Below, piece by piece: positions 32,596 to 45,781 of a stretch of DNA of 64,000 nt; position 1 is the stretch's first letter; each line of letters begins with the position of its first letter. A model generated the notes under the pieces. The model was not told where the DNA came from. It searched no databases and saw only the letters and a program-made list of their open reading frames with translations. A program made the translations under genes and the position numbers. The stretch is from Prostheceraeus crozeri (lineage: Eukaryota; Platyhelminthes; Polycladida; Euryleptidae). Location of the stretch: NCBI GenBank assembly GCA_907163375.1, contig CAJQUW010012967.1, positions 186,001 through 250,000 of the forward strand, given 5' to 3'.

Positions 32596-32687
32596 TTGGC
32601 GGATCCTCTCCGCGGCCTTCGACTCCCGACACGGATGCAGAAGAGGACTATAGCTTCCCGTCTCCGAAAGAGAACCAGCCGATCATG
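32596..32687 (+). CDS. VCL: vinculin exon, acidic/proline linker (exon D)
   Basis: A 92-nt exon after acceptor ctctttcag. The first two bases complete a Val codon with exon C. It encodes GGSSPRPSTPDTDAEEDYSF and then PSPKENQPIM, ending in phase 0 at donor gtgaga. It corresponds to the Pro- and acid-rich stretch just before the vinculin tail; in vertebrates this stretch ends in a similar N-Q/P-x-M motif directly before the tail helix, and NQPIM matches it well. The flexible neck controls the head-tail autoinhibition of vinculin. The exon is short and would be missed by ORF length alone; phase on both sides agrees with its neighbours. Confidence 0.85.
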
Positions 32688-33871
32688 GTGAGAAGTTGAT
32701 TAATTTTTCTCCAATATGGAATAGAAACAGAATCTGACTCGCTCTGCGAAGAGAAAACCTTTTATTTGAGAGGAGTCCAAAGTCAATGGATAAGGAGATG
32801 AGCTCAAGCATTTATCCTCGTAATTGTGTGATGATTAGGTTTGCAATGACATTCCGCATGCCAACTGGTAACGTTGAGTTAGATCGGCTAAAAATAGTCC
32901 TCGAAGATCAATCTACGCACATGATTTTTCCCATAGGATTGTGTTGTCTTCCTAATTTGCGAGGTAGAATTCAGAAATTACGATGATAACATAAAATCAT
33001 CGTATAGTTTTGTTTGAAAAGTAATAATTATCTTTAAATGTCATGAGGTTGTAATATGTCAATTTAGAGAGATTCATTCCGACTGCACAAACATTTAAAA
33101 GTTATTAGAGAATCTTCCTTATCATCAGTTTCATTATATGTACCACCTGATGACTAAAGAATAATTTTCATAAACATCAATGACGCAAAATTTGATTTTC
33201 TGACCTCCCTCAGTATTTTGATACCAGAAGCTGTAGTAAGGACGCGATCCGGCCTGGACTCTTTCTCATTTCAATGCGATGCCATGCCTATTTGTGTTCT
33301 TTTGCTGTATTCTTTGCGCACTTACAGTAATAGTGTAAAAATGTGCGGACCGTTTCGAAAATAATTGCACGAAAGTTACCCCATTTTCAAATGTAATTTT
33401 CGTGTTGAAATCCCGATTCAATTTTACTGAACTTATCGTCTTCATTTTATAAAGAGTAAATGAACAATTTAAATTGTCTGATTTTATTTATCTTCAATCT
33501 TTTGATTCATATGCAAGTACAAAACATGTGCAAGATATACAAAGTCTCATAGATTTGACTCCTTACTATTATTGCTAATGAAGCAAAATATTCTCAATCG
33601 TTTCTATGTTTGTAAACTTCATATACGTATATTGAAATATATCAGAATTGGAACATGTTGATGGTATACCGGTACCAGTACAGGTCGATCTATCGATTGG
33701 TTTGACCGGATTGGTTTTTGTGCTTGAATTTGTATTTTCGTGCTTATTTTATGATGGACATCGAAGCTTCGTGTAGGAAACTCGTAAATATGAGCACATG
33801 CATGTTGATGCGCTGATGATATTTCGTTCAGAGAGAGGTCGAAAGTCAATTTTTTGTTTGTCAATAACTCT

Positions 33872-33991
33872 CTGGGGCGATCGCACAGAAAGTGTTAGAT
33901 AGTGAGCTGTTAGTGACAAGCAAATTTCAATGGGTGATTGATACTATTAGATAGTTGTTAGCCTAACAGTGTCTCTGTGCGGTCGACCCTG
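33872..33991. mobile_element. short MITE
   Basis: About 120 bp. The left end reads CTGGGGCGATCGCACAGAAA and the right end, in reverse complement, CAGGGTCGACCGCACAGAGA, each followed inward by a GTTAG motif. The CAGGG-type ends suggest hAT. No 8-bp target duplication survives. Its ends resemble those of the element at 43098-43714. Confidence 0.6.
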
Positions 33992-34819
33992 ATTGTGATC
34001 AATTGTGGCCCTAGGAACTTGTTATATTTTCAAGTAATTCGATGTCATAACTCATTGTAAATTGGGCAGTGGATGCTGAAATGATAGAAAAAAATTAGAT
34101 TATGGCAATGCGCATTGTCAAATGATGTGCAGCAGTTAGTGCATTTTCAAATGATGAAATTAAGTTAGTCCGTAAGAGGACTGCAGATCGCTCACGCAGC
34201 AAACCGGGATAAAAAATCAAGGTTTTATCAAATTACTATATAAAGTGAAGATTATTATGTAAGAGCGAACGATTTAATGGGCGACCGAAAGTTACATATT
34301 GTCAAACTCGAAATTAGACACTATAAAGTCAAATTTTAGGTCCGTCACCAGGAATGCCAACCAGCTTTACATTCCGAGTCCCTTAATTTTATTCATGCTA
34401 TGGTCGGTGAACCCCCACTGTAACACCTGATACACACAGCGATCGGAAAACTCACTACAGAAAATAGCGCCAAATTTAGTAGCAATTTCATATGTTTACA
34501 CAGGTTATGTGTGGTTCCCCACGTAGATCTATAGCAAATTTACATCCATTAATACGAATATCAATAATCTTTTGTGTCCGTTCAGCAACATTCTGAAAAT
34601 ATGAGCAAATACATAATATTCCAAAAATTTCGTTCGCGAATATATGAATACCCTTCTTTTGGGGGATGTGATCATGTGGAAAGGTTACTAGTATACTTAG
34701 GAATAATGCTGTGATTTAGAAAATGTCGATTTTGTTGTAGGCTTGTACCGACACTTATAAACTTATCAAAAAATACATGTATGAAAGATTACAAGACGTG
34801 CATGGTTCACCTGGCATTG

Positions 34820-35290
34820 CTATGATTTTAATTCTAGAGCCAAACCTTAACGCAAAGATATCAGACCTTTTTACAAAATAGATCTGGCATCAAACTGTTT
34901 ATCAAAACTGAGAGTGTTGTGGCCGCTATTGACAAATGATGATTTAAGAACAATATATTTTGGATTGGTCAGACCTGTTCTTGAGCATGTCTTCCGACTT
35001 ACCTTGAGGGGAAGCTAATTCGCGTTCAAAAAAGAGCTAATCGACTGGTTTGCCGGACATCAACTTCTTCAGACTGTACCTGTGGCAAATTTGAGTGCCT
35101 TCGAATCCGTCTTCCACGAAACCTTTCAATAGAGATTCGTGTGACGAGGAGCATGTTCTGCATGATATTATACCCCAAAGATCACTGCGTGCAGGACGAC
35201 TGATTCAACCCCTATCAAGCACTGTTAGATATTTCTCGACGTTCATGCCATTTATAACTGCACATATTAAGGGTTGCTTATGCGATTGAC
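34820..35290 (+). pseudogene. LINE 3'-end remnant 3
   Basis: One frame near 34970 gives FGLVRPVLEHV; after a frameshift, LEGKLIRVQKRANRLVCRTS and FECLRIRLPRNLSIEIRVTR. These fit the C-terminal tail of a non-LTR retrotransposon ORF2 (the RVQKRA…R pattern). Multiple frameshifts show it is dead, and no reverse transcriptase core is attached. Confidence 0.6.
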
Positions 35291-36007
35291 CACAATAAGT
35301 CATCATGAATATGAAGTATATTTTCTTGTACAGTCATTTATTATTTTCTTCTGAATTTTTGCTTCAAAAGTGATAACATACTACTCTAACGATGTGTAAT
35401 GATTTTGATTGAATCTGAAATATACATGTATATACTCGTATTTCTTTCTTGATTCCCATTTCTCAACTGAGGATGCAACTCAATATTTAATTATTCCATG
35501 TACATCAATAACACAAATTGACAGCGACACACTGGAGGTAATTCAATATTTCTATAATCCAATTACAGCACTCCTTCAATTGCTAACCAACATTTATCGA
35601 GAGCAAAAATGCTTTTCGCTTCGGTCGGTTTGACCTTTATCAAGGATTACATCATATGCAAGATGTCACGGATACGTGACAGGCTTTTCAAGATGGTCTG
35701 GAATAATGAGAAGAATATTGGTGTACGACAGTGAGCCATCATTCATCTCATTATTCCATCCAAAAAAAAGTTCTGCTTTTGTTTATTTCTATTCATACAC
35801 AGGGTTCCCACGCTCCCGGAATTTTATTTTTCAAAATGCGTGAGAACCTTGCATACAGGGTGGGGAGTGAGAATTGTCATCCTGTCACAATATTGCTGTC
35901 CAACCAGTTCTCCTAATAGACTTTTAGTCTATTAGTCGCAAATACAATGCTGATTTAAGAATCCATATGGATGTCTATGATATCTATTTCGTGTGTATTG
36001 TAGTTAA

Positions 36008-37719
36008 CCGTATTTCTTCGAATAATAACCGCACCTACTATTCGAGGGCGGATACCATTAAAAAGTCGCATGATCAGTAACTTGACTGATGCGATGAGAC
36101 GGAAATTTTGACTTGAAATTGATTTCCTGGTTCACCTGCTGACCACTCGTATGCGTACAGAGAACTTGATAGTGCTCGGGAATTCAGCTAAATTTGCGGT
36201 ACATCAGCAGAACTTACTAGATGGGCAGAGACCTTAGAACTTAACACAGTTTGAATAGGAGAATTTGTCCACTCTCAACTTAAAGTCGCTGTAGATTCGA
36301 CTCAGGTAGTCGTATCTGCTACTCTATTGTTTGTTTATATTGTATATCATATTTGTTTATATCGTGCGTTTCTAGTTTCTTCATAATCGGAAAGTTCAGC
36401 GTATTGGGAACAACTTTCGTCGATAAACCATGTATGTCAGATAACCGGAAGTTTCAGAAAATTGACGTCAAACAAATAGTTGACCAAGAACAATACAAAA
36501 CTGTGCATGAAGCAACAACCCGACAGCTGTTATCGACGGCGTGGATCAGGATTTCCAGGAAATTTAGGGATCTATCGATGGATGTCTCAATTAGAGTTAA
36601 TGGTATTGTTTCCATTCAGATTTTTACATGGAAATAAACATGCATATCTTTCACATCCAGTGCTTTCCTTTTGCTTCAAAGAATTTTTATTTGTGGAGCT
36701 TTAATTTGGGATCAGAAATAGGACCTACATAAGTGTGTATTATAGGTCGATTTATGCTTGTAGGCCTACATAATTTACCGGTATACATAGTTTAAAATTC
36801 GAATTTATAAATAGACATAAAATACTTATTTTTAGCATATACATGTAGCTGGTATTTTCGTACACTATAATGTAGGCCTCTGCGTCAAGGTAACAAAATT
36901 TAAAAAAACAAGCTAATGACTAGTTAATTTTTAAGAGGTGCAAAATATGATTTAAAAGAAAATTTTTAAATCATAAAATGTCTAAAAATTTAAAATACTT
37001 ACCAGAAGGACAAACATCGCTTCTCCTCTCCTCATGTGTAATGAATTGGCGAATAAGTCGTTCTGTTCAAAATTATGTTTATCGCTTATATATTGAAAAG
37101 ATCCTATTTAACAGTCTGCCCATTCAGATGATAAGAGGACAGGTCTGTTTCCAATCAAAATACCAGATCTAGCTAACAAAGTAGGATTACGCTATCTAAG
37201 ATCTACCAGGTGTGTAAGAGAATTAATATTAGTTCCTTAAACTAAAACGTGAAATAAAATTCTACAAAATATGCATACAAATTATTTGACTATTTTTAAT
37301 GAGGTCATCAACAGGAACTTGGTCAGGCCGAAGTTATGTTATAACCGTTAGTCCTAATAATGTAGATTTAGGTAAGATGCAAGCACATTGTACATTTAAA
37401 GCTTATGTTTTTTAGGAAATGGATGTGCATGTGTAAATGTACGGAATTGCTAAGTTCTCTAGAATCGTTGCCTCGAAAAGTAGCCGTAGCTACCATTCGA
37501 GAGCGGCTACTATGTATATCCTTGTATATTACCACTATTTGGTGACAGAGCTTGTTCTTCATCATCTGCACATTTGGGACTAAAGGATCGATTTGCGCTT
37601 TCGGGCAGGAGCGTGACATGCGTCGATCCACAGGTGGACGCTTATTTTCTCACAACACAAAACTTTCATGCAGAGGTGCGGCTACTATTCGAAGTCGGGT
37701 ATTATTCGAAGAAATACGG
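36008..37719. mobile_element. inverted-repeat element, probably non-autonomous DNA transposon
   Basis: The ends are inverted copies: CCGTATTTCTTCGAATAATA at the left, and the same 20 bases in reverse complement at the right. Subterminal motifs of the form CTACTATTCGAGGGCGG recur at 36037, 37493 and 37680. No transposase is recognisable in the 1.7 kb between. A clear target duplication is not seen, so the two ends might belong to two separate copies. A third, single end of the family lies at 31484-31503. Confidence 0.5.
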
Positions 37720-39145
37720 TATGTGAAGAAAATGCATTTATCAGTAATTAAGCTGTCTTTGATAATGAAATATAATATAATTATATGTATGTCTGTGAAG
37801 CGTGTACGATAAAAGAAGATATGATCAGACGTCTAATTGATTTGAAAGGATTTTTATTCAAATATTTAATACAAAAGTATTGCATAATTCATTCTAAATT
37901 AAGATCTCATCTCGATGAATGATGGGAAGTCCTTTCATGCGTGGAGATTCATATCTCGTCAATCACTTGACATAATTAGTGAAATTGCGTTCAGAACTCG
38001 TCTGTCTTCCGGTTTCTCTCTTTGGTTCTTTGTTGGCAACCACCACCAGATAGCACGGAATATTGTCTCACTAAAGAATAGTGTGTTGGAAAATGGTTTA
38101 GAAAAGTATCAGAATATCAGCAACATGACGTAATTGTCAATTTTCAGATGAAGCTCGCTTTACACTACTCTGCAACATTAAATTTCTCCCTTTATATGGT
38201 TTTAATTATTTTAATCATTTTTCTCGCTACTATTGCTACTACTCAGAATCCTACCCCGAACGGTCGGGTGCTTCATGATGATTATCACCATTCCGTTTGA
38301 GTGATAATATCTCTTTCTTTCCGCGCCTTTCTAGTTATTATTTTTCAACTTTCATTGTTTCACTATGAATTTGACCTCATATAAGACACGTAGATTTTGC
38401 GAACTCATTTTCTACTTATTTAGTAGCATCGCCTGGTTTATGGCTTTACTAGATCGAATCAGTTCATTTAGTTCCACGTCTTCACATCGCACGTTCGATC
38501 CCTTCAATATGTGAGTGCTTTTTTATTTCTATACGTCACTTTGGTCAAGTCGATCAATTTATAATCATCCAGAGGTTTATGCATAATTTTTGCTCCTCCG
38601 AGCCTCAAGGAAAATATATACAGCTTCGATCTCCGAAGTGAGTTGAAATCCTAAATTAAAAACCAATTTCCTGTTATTGGATTAGCTAAAGACATTGGAT
38701 GTAATCACACAGATTTTAAAATATGAAGTCTAATCTTTGAAATTACAGACCAAAGAGTTAGAGACTCTTGAAAAAAATCGACGATATGAGTGACCTCATC
38801 TCGAAGGTTCTTCATTATGTAACTATAACTATAATCATATTGCACAATCATCATACAAAGTTTGAAAAGGCATAATTCATTTTCAGCATAATGGTTAAAT
38901 CTAGTGGTAAAATGATAGGCTATGGTAGGTTCTCTGTAACCTGTATTGTACGAGTATCTTTCAACAGAAAAATAGATTAGTCAATGCTGTTATGTCTTTC
39001 AGTCCGCAGTGTGAATTTGTGATAGATCTTGACATACATACTGGCATTACATGTCAATTTTCGCTTGTCCCCCACACTTTAGGATACGGTGCGTCGCCCT
39101 TGCTGCTAAATGAAAATTCACAACACAGGTACTTTATCATTGCAG

Positions 39146-39261
39146 ACGGCCGCACATGCATTGCATCAAGAAGCTCGTCAATGGTCCAGTCAAGACAACG
39201 AAATCGTTAAAGCGTCCAAAAAGATGGCTTTTCTCATGGCAAAACTCAGCCAAGTTGTTCG
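39146..39261 (+). CDS. VCL: vinculin exon, tail helix 1 to 2 (exon E)
   Basis: A 116-nt exon following cattgcag. It encodes TAAHALHQEARQWSSQDNEI and then VKASKKMAFLMAKLSQVVR. This matches the start of the vinculin tail (AARQLHDEARKWSSKGNDII…AAKRMALLMAEMSRLVRG in the vertebrate protein) almost helix for helix. The tail is a five-helix bundle that binds F-actin and acidic phospholipids, and docks on the head when vinculin is inactive. The exon ends at gtacgt after two bases of an Arg codon, completed by the next exon 15.4 kb away. This is one of the strongest matches in the window. Confidence 0.97.
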
Positions 39262-39619
39262 GTACGTCTACTTTTATCTCGTCTACTTTTACGGGTAATA
39301 ACATATCTAAAGGAATAATAGGATGGATTCCATTGGTAATTGAATGACCTGCAAAATTATCTCTTCCAAGCACTTTTAATTAAATACTACATGCATAGCA
39401 TCGAGTATGTATATTAGGTAGTGTGATAACTCTGCATTTATTAAATCCCCAATATGTATACACTGCACATTCATGCAATTTTGAAGAAATTACAACGGAA
39501 TTGACTGATCATGACAGCATAAAGCAGAAGGAAATGATATTATTTTACAGATCGTCCGTGTCATGACAGCCTTGGAGAGGTAATGTTTGTTAAATTGGCA
39601 ACTCGATGACCTGCTGTTG

Positions 39620-40158
39620 CTTTCATGCTGAACCTCAAGAGATTCTTCACAGGCGTGATCATATCATGAACAACCTGCCACTGGTGCAGCGATCAAAGAC
39701 AATGATTTCAATTAACTTTGAAAGATGTAAATAGGTCCACATCATTCTTCAGATTTAAGAAATGAAACATAAATTTAGGGAATCATAAAATCATGCCGGT
39801 GAAAATTGAATTAAAAACTAGAAATTTCAGACAAGAAAGCACGAAAAAAATCGTGACTTTTTCATGAAGACCTCCATTATAATGCTGTTCATCAGGATTC
39901 CTTGATAATCAGCATAATTTCCGCTTAATTACGATGCTTATTACGGAATGTTCATTCCTTTTGACATCCAACTTGTTTCATACTACTTATAACGGGGCGT
40001 GATGTCGGTAGTATTTAAATTGGCAAAAATTTTGCTTTTTCAAAACTGCTCAAATAATTTTTTGGACCGCAGGAACGTAATCTCCGCAAAAAACTACATC
40101 TTATGATATAAAAATTTTCACTGTATACAGATATTTTTTTGAGTCGACACTCTACCTA
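39620..40158 (-). repeat. dispersed repeat family A, copy 2
   Basis: On the minus strand it begins GTAGGTAGAGTGTCGACTCA and continues through CTGTATACAGTGAAAATTTT, GCGGAGATTACGTTCCTGCGG and TTAATTAAGCGGAAATTA-like sequence, colinear with 63454-63945 and, less closely, 7757-8200. The end toward 39620 is fuzzy (last shared block near CAGTGGCAGGTTGTTCATGA). Confidence 0.8.
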
Positions 40159-40524
40159 CATATACTTACTCTATGATGTATAGCGTTATTGCAAAACATA
40201 CGGTAAAATTCATGTCAATTAAAAATAGTAAACTTTGTCACGTGAATGTGCGTGAAATCTACAAAAAATAAATATAACATCGGATATTTATTTTCTATTT
40301 TACTCTTTAATATTTTACGCTGTTCATCTTCCATTACAATGCTGCATTGTGGCATATATGAATATACAATATATGCCACAATATACGATGCACAAATCAC
40401 AACATATGAATGTGACATCCAGACTTTGAACGTCACTACAGAAATTTATTTGTTAGTTCAGTAGTGAACTGTGTCTAATTTTACAGAAAGTCGTTTATTT
40501 TTTATGATAGCAAGGAGTAAGCAT

Positions 40525-40694
40525 GTTCACACTTTCTCACTGGGGGCTTGAACAGTTCCAACCCAGTCAGACGTTTTTTGAGCATTGTGATACTTTATAG
40601 TCCGAATGCCTTTCCTGCCGACTCCCGGAGACTATGGGGCTCAACTTTAGCACCAAAAGACCGCTAACCCAAGTGTTAGCCACTGTTGCCACAG
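40525..40694 (-). repeat. tRNA-derived SINE, copy 3 (diverged)
   Basis: Minus-strand match: GGCTAACACTTGGGTTAGCG, then TTGAGCCCC, GGAGTCGGCAGGAAAGGCAT and CAAGCCCCCAGT. It is more diverged than the other copies and lacks a clean 5' end. Confidence 0.65.
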
Positions 40695-40949
40695 CAACAA
40701 CAACTCTTCAAAATATGAAAGCTGCATTTACCAAGGAAGACAACCATGTAGATAATGAGAGATCCACAGAATATGCACCCTCTTACGCACAGAATTAGAT
40801 TCTCTGCGTGCTCTTCGGTTTCCTAGAAAGGAAGGGTTATATGTAGCCTTAATATCGAAATGGCACATCACAGAATTAGACAACTTGTTCCTTCTCGAAT
40901 GGATAATTCGTGTATCGCTTGCTATTAGAAATGGCAAACAATAAGCTGT

Positions 40950-41235
40950 CAGCAGAGGACACCAGAGCCAGTGAGAGATGCATGCGTGTTGTGATATCAC
41001 ATCGCACACACCAGAACACACATCGTCTAGCTACTATTCGATTCACTATGCACTATGCAGTAAGGATTGGTGAGAAGACGATGGTGAAATCATCAAGTGA
41101 ACTAATTTTCGCACGCCTGCTACTTTTTTTAATAATGATAGGAAAGGCCAACATTATGGAGAAAACTTGCGCGCAATGATCTGAATTCTTCGAATCTGAA
41201 GGAATTGTGGCAATCGAAGCACTTTGCTTGAACTC
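40950..41235 (-). repeat. dispersed repeat family B, copy 2
   Basis: In reverse complement it aligns with 32040-32330 through AAAAAAAGTCGTGCG, GTGCTTCGATTGCCACAATT, TTCAGATTCGAAGAATTCAG and ATAATGTTGGCCTTTCC. It ends toward 40950 in CTCACTGG-type sequence also seen near the end of copy 1. Confidence 0.65.
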
Positions 41236-43097
41236 ACATTAATCCGCAAGCGACGCACGACTTTTTTTCCTATCTCTGCAATGTATTAGAAATTCCTTCT
41301 TGTCCACTTAATAAGTTCCTTGATTTCCATTTGAGTTGATTTCCATTTCCCTTGAGTCCATTTCGAATTAATCACACTTCTAGCAAACTGAGGCAGATAA
41401 ACAAAGTATTTAATTCTGTGCTCTTACCTGACACGACACGTAGGGTCTTTTTCAGTAGATTTTCATCTGATGTCCCCATTAATTTACTCCAAAGTTGCCT
41501 CTGTCGAAATATTATTTCTATAAAAGGTTAAGTGAAACCTCTTCACACCTTAGGGAGAGCGACTGTAATTCGTTACAGAATTTCTGAAGTGCAAAATTAT
41601 CATCAGACTAAGGTTTAAGTGCATGCTATTTTTGCTATACGTACTGGCAAAAAAACACCAGCAATAATTCGTTTATTTGCATTGCTTGCATTTGAATAAA
41701 ATTTTCATCAGTTGCATAGGATAGAAAGCTGAGAAGTTTTTCATCAGTTGCATAGGATAGAAAGCTAGCTTTCATTCAACTTAGTGCAATTAAAACAAAT
41801 CAAGTAGTGTATTACAAACAATTATCTATGCTTGGCTAGAAAATCTGTTGATATCTAGAAACATAACACATCGATCAAAATATTCATCGTCTACAAAATC
41901 GGGAGTAATTTGTATTCATCATATAGTAAAGTAGTCGCTTGGATTTTTAAAAGGCGGCTATTTTTAGCGAGACTATTTGATTTGTTTATTGATGAATCGT
42001 TATTATTTCTTTGTGCGCAAGTGAAAAAATGAATTTTTTTATGCTCGGAAGCACGGTGGGCGCTCCCCTTTCTTCCAGATGATCGAGTAATTTATTTACT
42101 CAGTTTCTTAATTTAGTTTTATTATCCCACACTCATTCTTTTTGCTGACTGTTTAGCAATGCAAGAGTGTGCCTATTTTATAGATCTCAGGTTGGACCCT
42201 ACCAAAGGTTGAACCAAGGTCGCCCGAACGCAGAGCGAGCACTCTCCGACAAGTACACTACAACAGTTTAGAGGAACCTCAGGATGATAATAAGCAAACA
42301 AGGCTTTCAAATTTATTTTGTGGCTGTCAATGAAATCTTGAAGTATGAATAAAAACTAGCAAAACAGAAAATTAGGAAATTACTGGCCTATTGGAGATTA
42401 GGTCTGTTTGTCAATATTGTGAAGCAGCTCCTTCTGGTATCTACAGAGGTTTAAGAACGACGCAGATCAGAAGAACTGTTTAAACCTGTCCTTTTAGAGA
42501 GTCAGTATCTGAAATCTACGCTTCAAATGGCGCCTATGAGACAATAAGATATTATAGTGATCCCGACAGGGAAAGTTTTGAACTAATTTAAGGATTCAGT
42601 GATAGATCGCCGTTCTGTGGTCACGTTTTATTGCCCGTGAGACCTTCAATTGTTCCCGACTAGATAACCAATTCTGCACTCTGCAGTAGCCAGTGACGTC
42701 AAACGATAGCGGACTAAAGAATGGAACTGAAGGAGGGAATTCCATGAAGATTTAGCGTTACTATAGCAGACCCGACAACCGGACGAGATGGAGACAAGAC
42801 CTTCGACGGGCTTGCTCTCGAACGCGGGAACAGAGACTCTAAAATAGCAGCAGAAGCATTTCATCATATGGGAGCTGGGATAGTGCTGACGTCGGACTTT
42901 GTTAGAGCCACAAAGATAAATTGCCTTGTCTGTTTTTTTCTGTCTAGAGCAGGGATTGCAAATACCTGGGTTTTTGCAACCATCCGGATCCCGGATCCGG
43001 ATCCTAGACCCGAGTACCCGGGCGGATCCCGGATCCTATGATCAAAAGTGATAAAACTGCAGTAATTCGTTTTCATCATCATGAAGCACTGAATAGT

Positions 43098-43714
43098 CTG
43101 GGGCAGGCGACACGAAACGCCGTTAGTGAAAGCGTTATTAGTGAGAACCAGATGACTCGGTAATAGACGCTACACTTTCAGCGACTCAAAACCTCTGTTA
43201 GCTAGAATGTTTATTAGTGAATGCCAGCAAAGGTGGCAGTCGGATATCTATGTAGGATTTCCCATAAAATTGTTGTTCGCTTTTATTAGATCTGGCGTTA
43301 TCGTAGACATACAGTAGGTCCACGTAATAAATCGCTTAGGTAGCGTATGCGGAGTCCCTTGTTTTTTGGTAAATGGTGAAACACATGCTGACATTTCTTT
43401 ATGATATTATTCTAAGCTTCTATATATGTTTCAAGACAAAATAAACGACTAACAGAATCACTAAAGGTGCCTCTCATACCCGTTAAGAAATTCGCTAACG
43501 GCGTGCTACACTTTTCCATTACAGCCTTTTTCCTTCGAGACGCTGACATTCTATTAAGCTAATACCCGGTCACGCTAGCAGAGTTCTGTGTCGCTGACTT
43601 TTCTGTTACAGTAATAGCCGATTCCCTAACAGAATTTTGAGTCGTCGACTTCAGGGTATTAGGGATCACTAATAACCTGTCAGCCCTAACAGCGTTTCGT
43701 GTCGCCTGCCCCTG
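43098..43714. mobile_element. inverted-repeat MITE inside the hAT element
   Basis: About 617 bp. The left end reads CTGGGGCAGGCGACACGAAA and the right end, in reverse complement, CAGGGGCAGGCGACACGAAA, each followed by CG-C-GTTAG. Short motifs of the GTTAGTGAA/CTAACAG kind repeat through the interior. No target duplication is seen. The ends are CAGGG-like, suggesting hAT, and resemble the MITE at 33872. Confidence 0.75.
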
Positions 43715-44616
43715 GTTCTCAGTTGTTATTACCTTTTTTTACAAAATATCATAACATCAAAATATCAATGGATGATTACAAGTATCTAAAATATCGGTAA
43801 TACAATCTGAGACTGAGCATAGAGAAATGCGTGCTCTTTCTTAAGACATGATAACTATAGCTGAATTTCTGAATTAATTAAGTTTACATTTACCATAATT
43901 GTCAATCAAAAAAACAATTCCAACAGCGATAAGCAAGTGTATTTAATTAAAAGAAAGGAAAGACAGCAAACTTGCTTTTATTTGTGTTTATTCAACTAAC
44001 ATGTGCATATCCAACTATTATAGACTTATTAATAATTACAGCTATTGTTCATTGTAAGTGTAAGGTAGTCGGATCAATATCACATGTTTAGAGAAGTACA
44101 ATGGATATTTTTATGTTTTTATCTCTGAAAGTCATGAATGTCCATTCATTCCTTGGTGTGGATTGGTAAAGCGGGTGCAGTGGTCAAAAGTCTACAATGG
44201 TAACATGACAATTAGAATGAACAAAGCATGAAAAATTTGCTTCATCTTTTTTGCACAGTAATAGATGGTCATTCAATACCGAGCTACAGATGTTCCTTGA
44301 TTAAACATTTCTATTAAGATTTATATTCGCATTCTTGACTGCCACTCCCAACTCTAAGTGAGTAGCGAGAAGAAACGGTTTGAGGTTCTATAAATGTCTG
44401 TTTATACTTCTGGCGTAACGCGCCAGTCAACGCTAACTGACTTACGCTGACATTAGTCGGTTGACTTCGACAGAGAGAATAAAAATGCAGCTCACTGTAA
44501 CCGGCGTCATCGATTGATGAGTCACATAGTCAGTCGGCTGATGTTTCTGGGAGCGCATTGAAGTTGGAATCGATCCAACTTCATTTGCAACCAGTCGACT
44601 GATAGCGCAGTGCAAT

Positions 44617-45775
44617 TAGGGTATACAATCTCGAGCCGTTTTCTCAATCCCGGGATTTTCGAGACTGGCTAATCGCAATCCCGGGATCCCGGGATCTCGA
44701 TCGAGATTTATATATACTGTATATGTTTTAATCATTAAGTTTCAAGAAATATTTCAAAAGACGATACGTGCTTGTCAACTGATGTGATAATGAGTATTGG
44801 CAAAAGATTTTCTATATCTGTGTAAGCAACTGTCTGCACCATCTTCACAATCATGAAATGACAAGTAAAATGAAGTCTATTTTGTTAAATTTGATGTAAT
44901 ATTAGCTGAGCTATCGCCAATTTTGTGTTTCGAAGACTTTCTGTCAACGGTACTCACTTATCAGTTGAGCATACATTCACTTAGAGAACAAATGCATTTT
45001 TTGACATAACTTCTGAACCAGTGGGTCGATTTTGATGAACGAAACGTTGTCTTCATCACAACAACAAGATGAATACAACTGCAATGTCATTTTGTCGATA
45101 ACCGATGATTTTTTTCAAATTGTCTTTCACCGTCAATTAATCACCGAGACACAATTCGTTGTCGATGTGTGAAAACCAACACAGCGCAGCTGCAGTAGCA
45201 GTCCGGTGACCTGTCAATAGAGCGAATTCTGGAGACTCACTGGGTTGAATGACGGTTTCTTCGACGGTTTTTCCCTCAAAAGCCGCAAACCGCAAATCTA
45301 GCTCTGTCTGAACGAGCCTTGAACGGGCCTTTAGTCGTTATTTTAAATCGTTGTGATTTGTCTTTCAGCTATCAATTTACGAAGTATTTTCAGTTTACAG
45401 AAGCAATATTAGTAGCAGTGTCACAACACTGTTTATTAAGCGTCTGAACGGTTTGTGTCACGGCATTGATTTAGCCCAGATTTCGCGCTGCTCCTCGACA
45501 CTAATGTCATCATGTGAACGAGGCTTAACCAGCTAGCTCGGCAAATACAGCACATTGGCAATTTATCAAACTTGGAACATAAAAAATCTTGATGCATTTT
45601 CAAAAAAGCCATTGACTCTCTTAACTATGTCACTTAGAAGGAACTGAGGGCCAATCTTTCAAATATCTCGAAATACCTCGAGATCTCGAAGACGTAATCC
45701 CGGGATTTTTAATCTCGGAAATAGGGTCGAGATCCCGGTATCCCGGGATCCGAGATCCCGGGATTGTAAACCCTA
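44617..45775. mobile_element. hAT-type element with CCCGGGAT-rich ends (innermost)
   Basis: A 1159-bp unit with ends TAGGGTATACAATCTCGAG and, in reverse complement, TAGGGTTTACAATCCCGGG. Both ends carry clusters of CCCGGGATC motifs, some directly palindromic. The 8-bp duplication AGTGCAAT flanks it (44609-44616 and 45776-45783). There is no ORF of note, so it is non-autonomous. The right duplicate overlaps the first two bases of the start codon of the MADF gene. Confidence 0.93.
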
Positions 45776-45781
45776 AGTGCA

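Larger units (their letters stand above)
32688..39145 (+). other. vinculin intron 4 (6.5 kb)
   Basis: Phase-0 intron, donor gtgaga, acceptor cattgcag. It holds a small MITE (33872-33991), a LINE end (34820-35290) and an inverted-repeat element (36008-37719). The remaining stretches 32688-33871, 33992-34819, 35291-36007 and 37720-39145 contain nothing I can identify. Confidence 0.8.

Noticed and set aside
42646-43082. Minus-strand ORFs 42646-42867 and 42864-43082 as host coding exons
   Set aside because: They have no splice context or domain, and the second crosses the hAT left end and its duplication.
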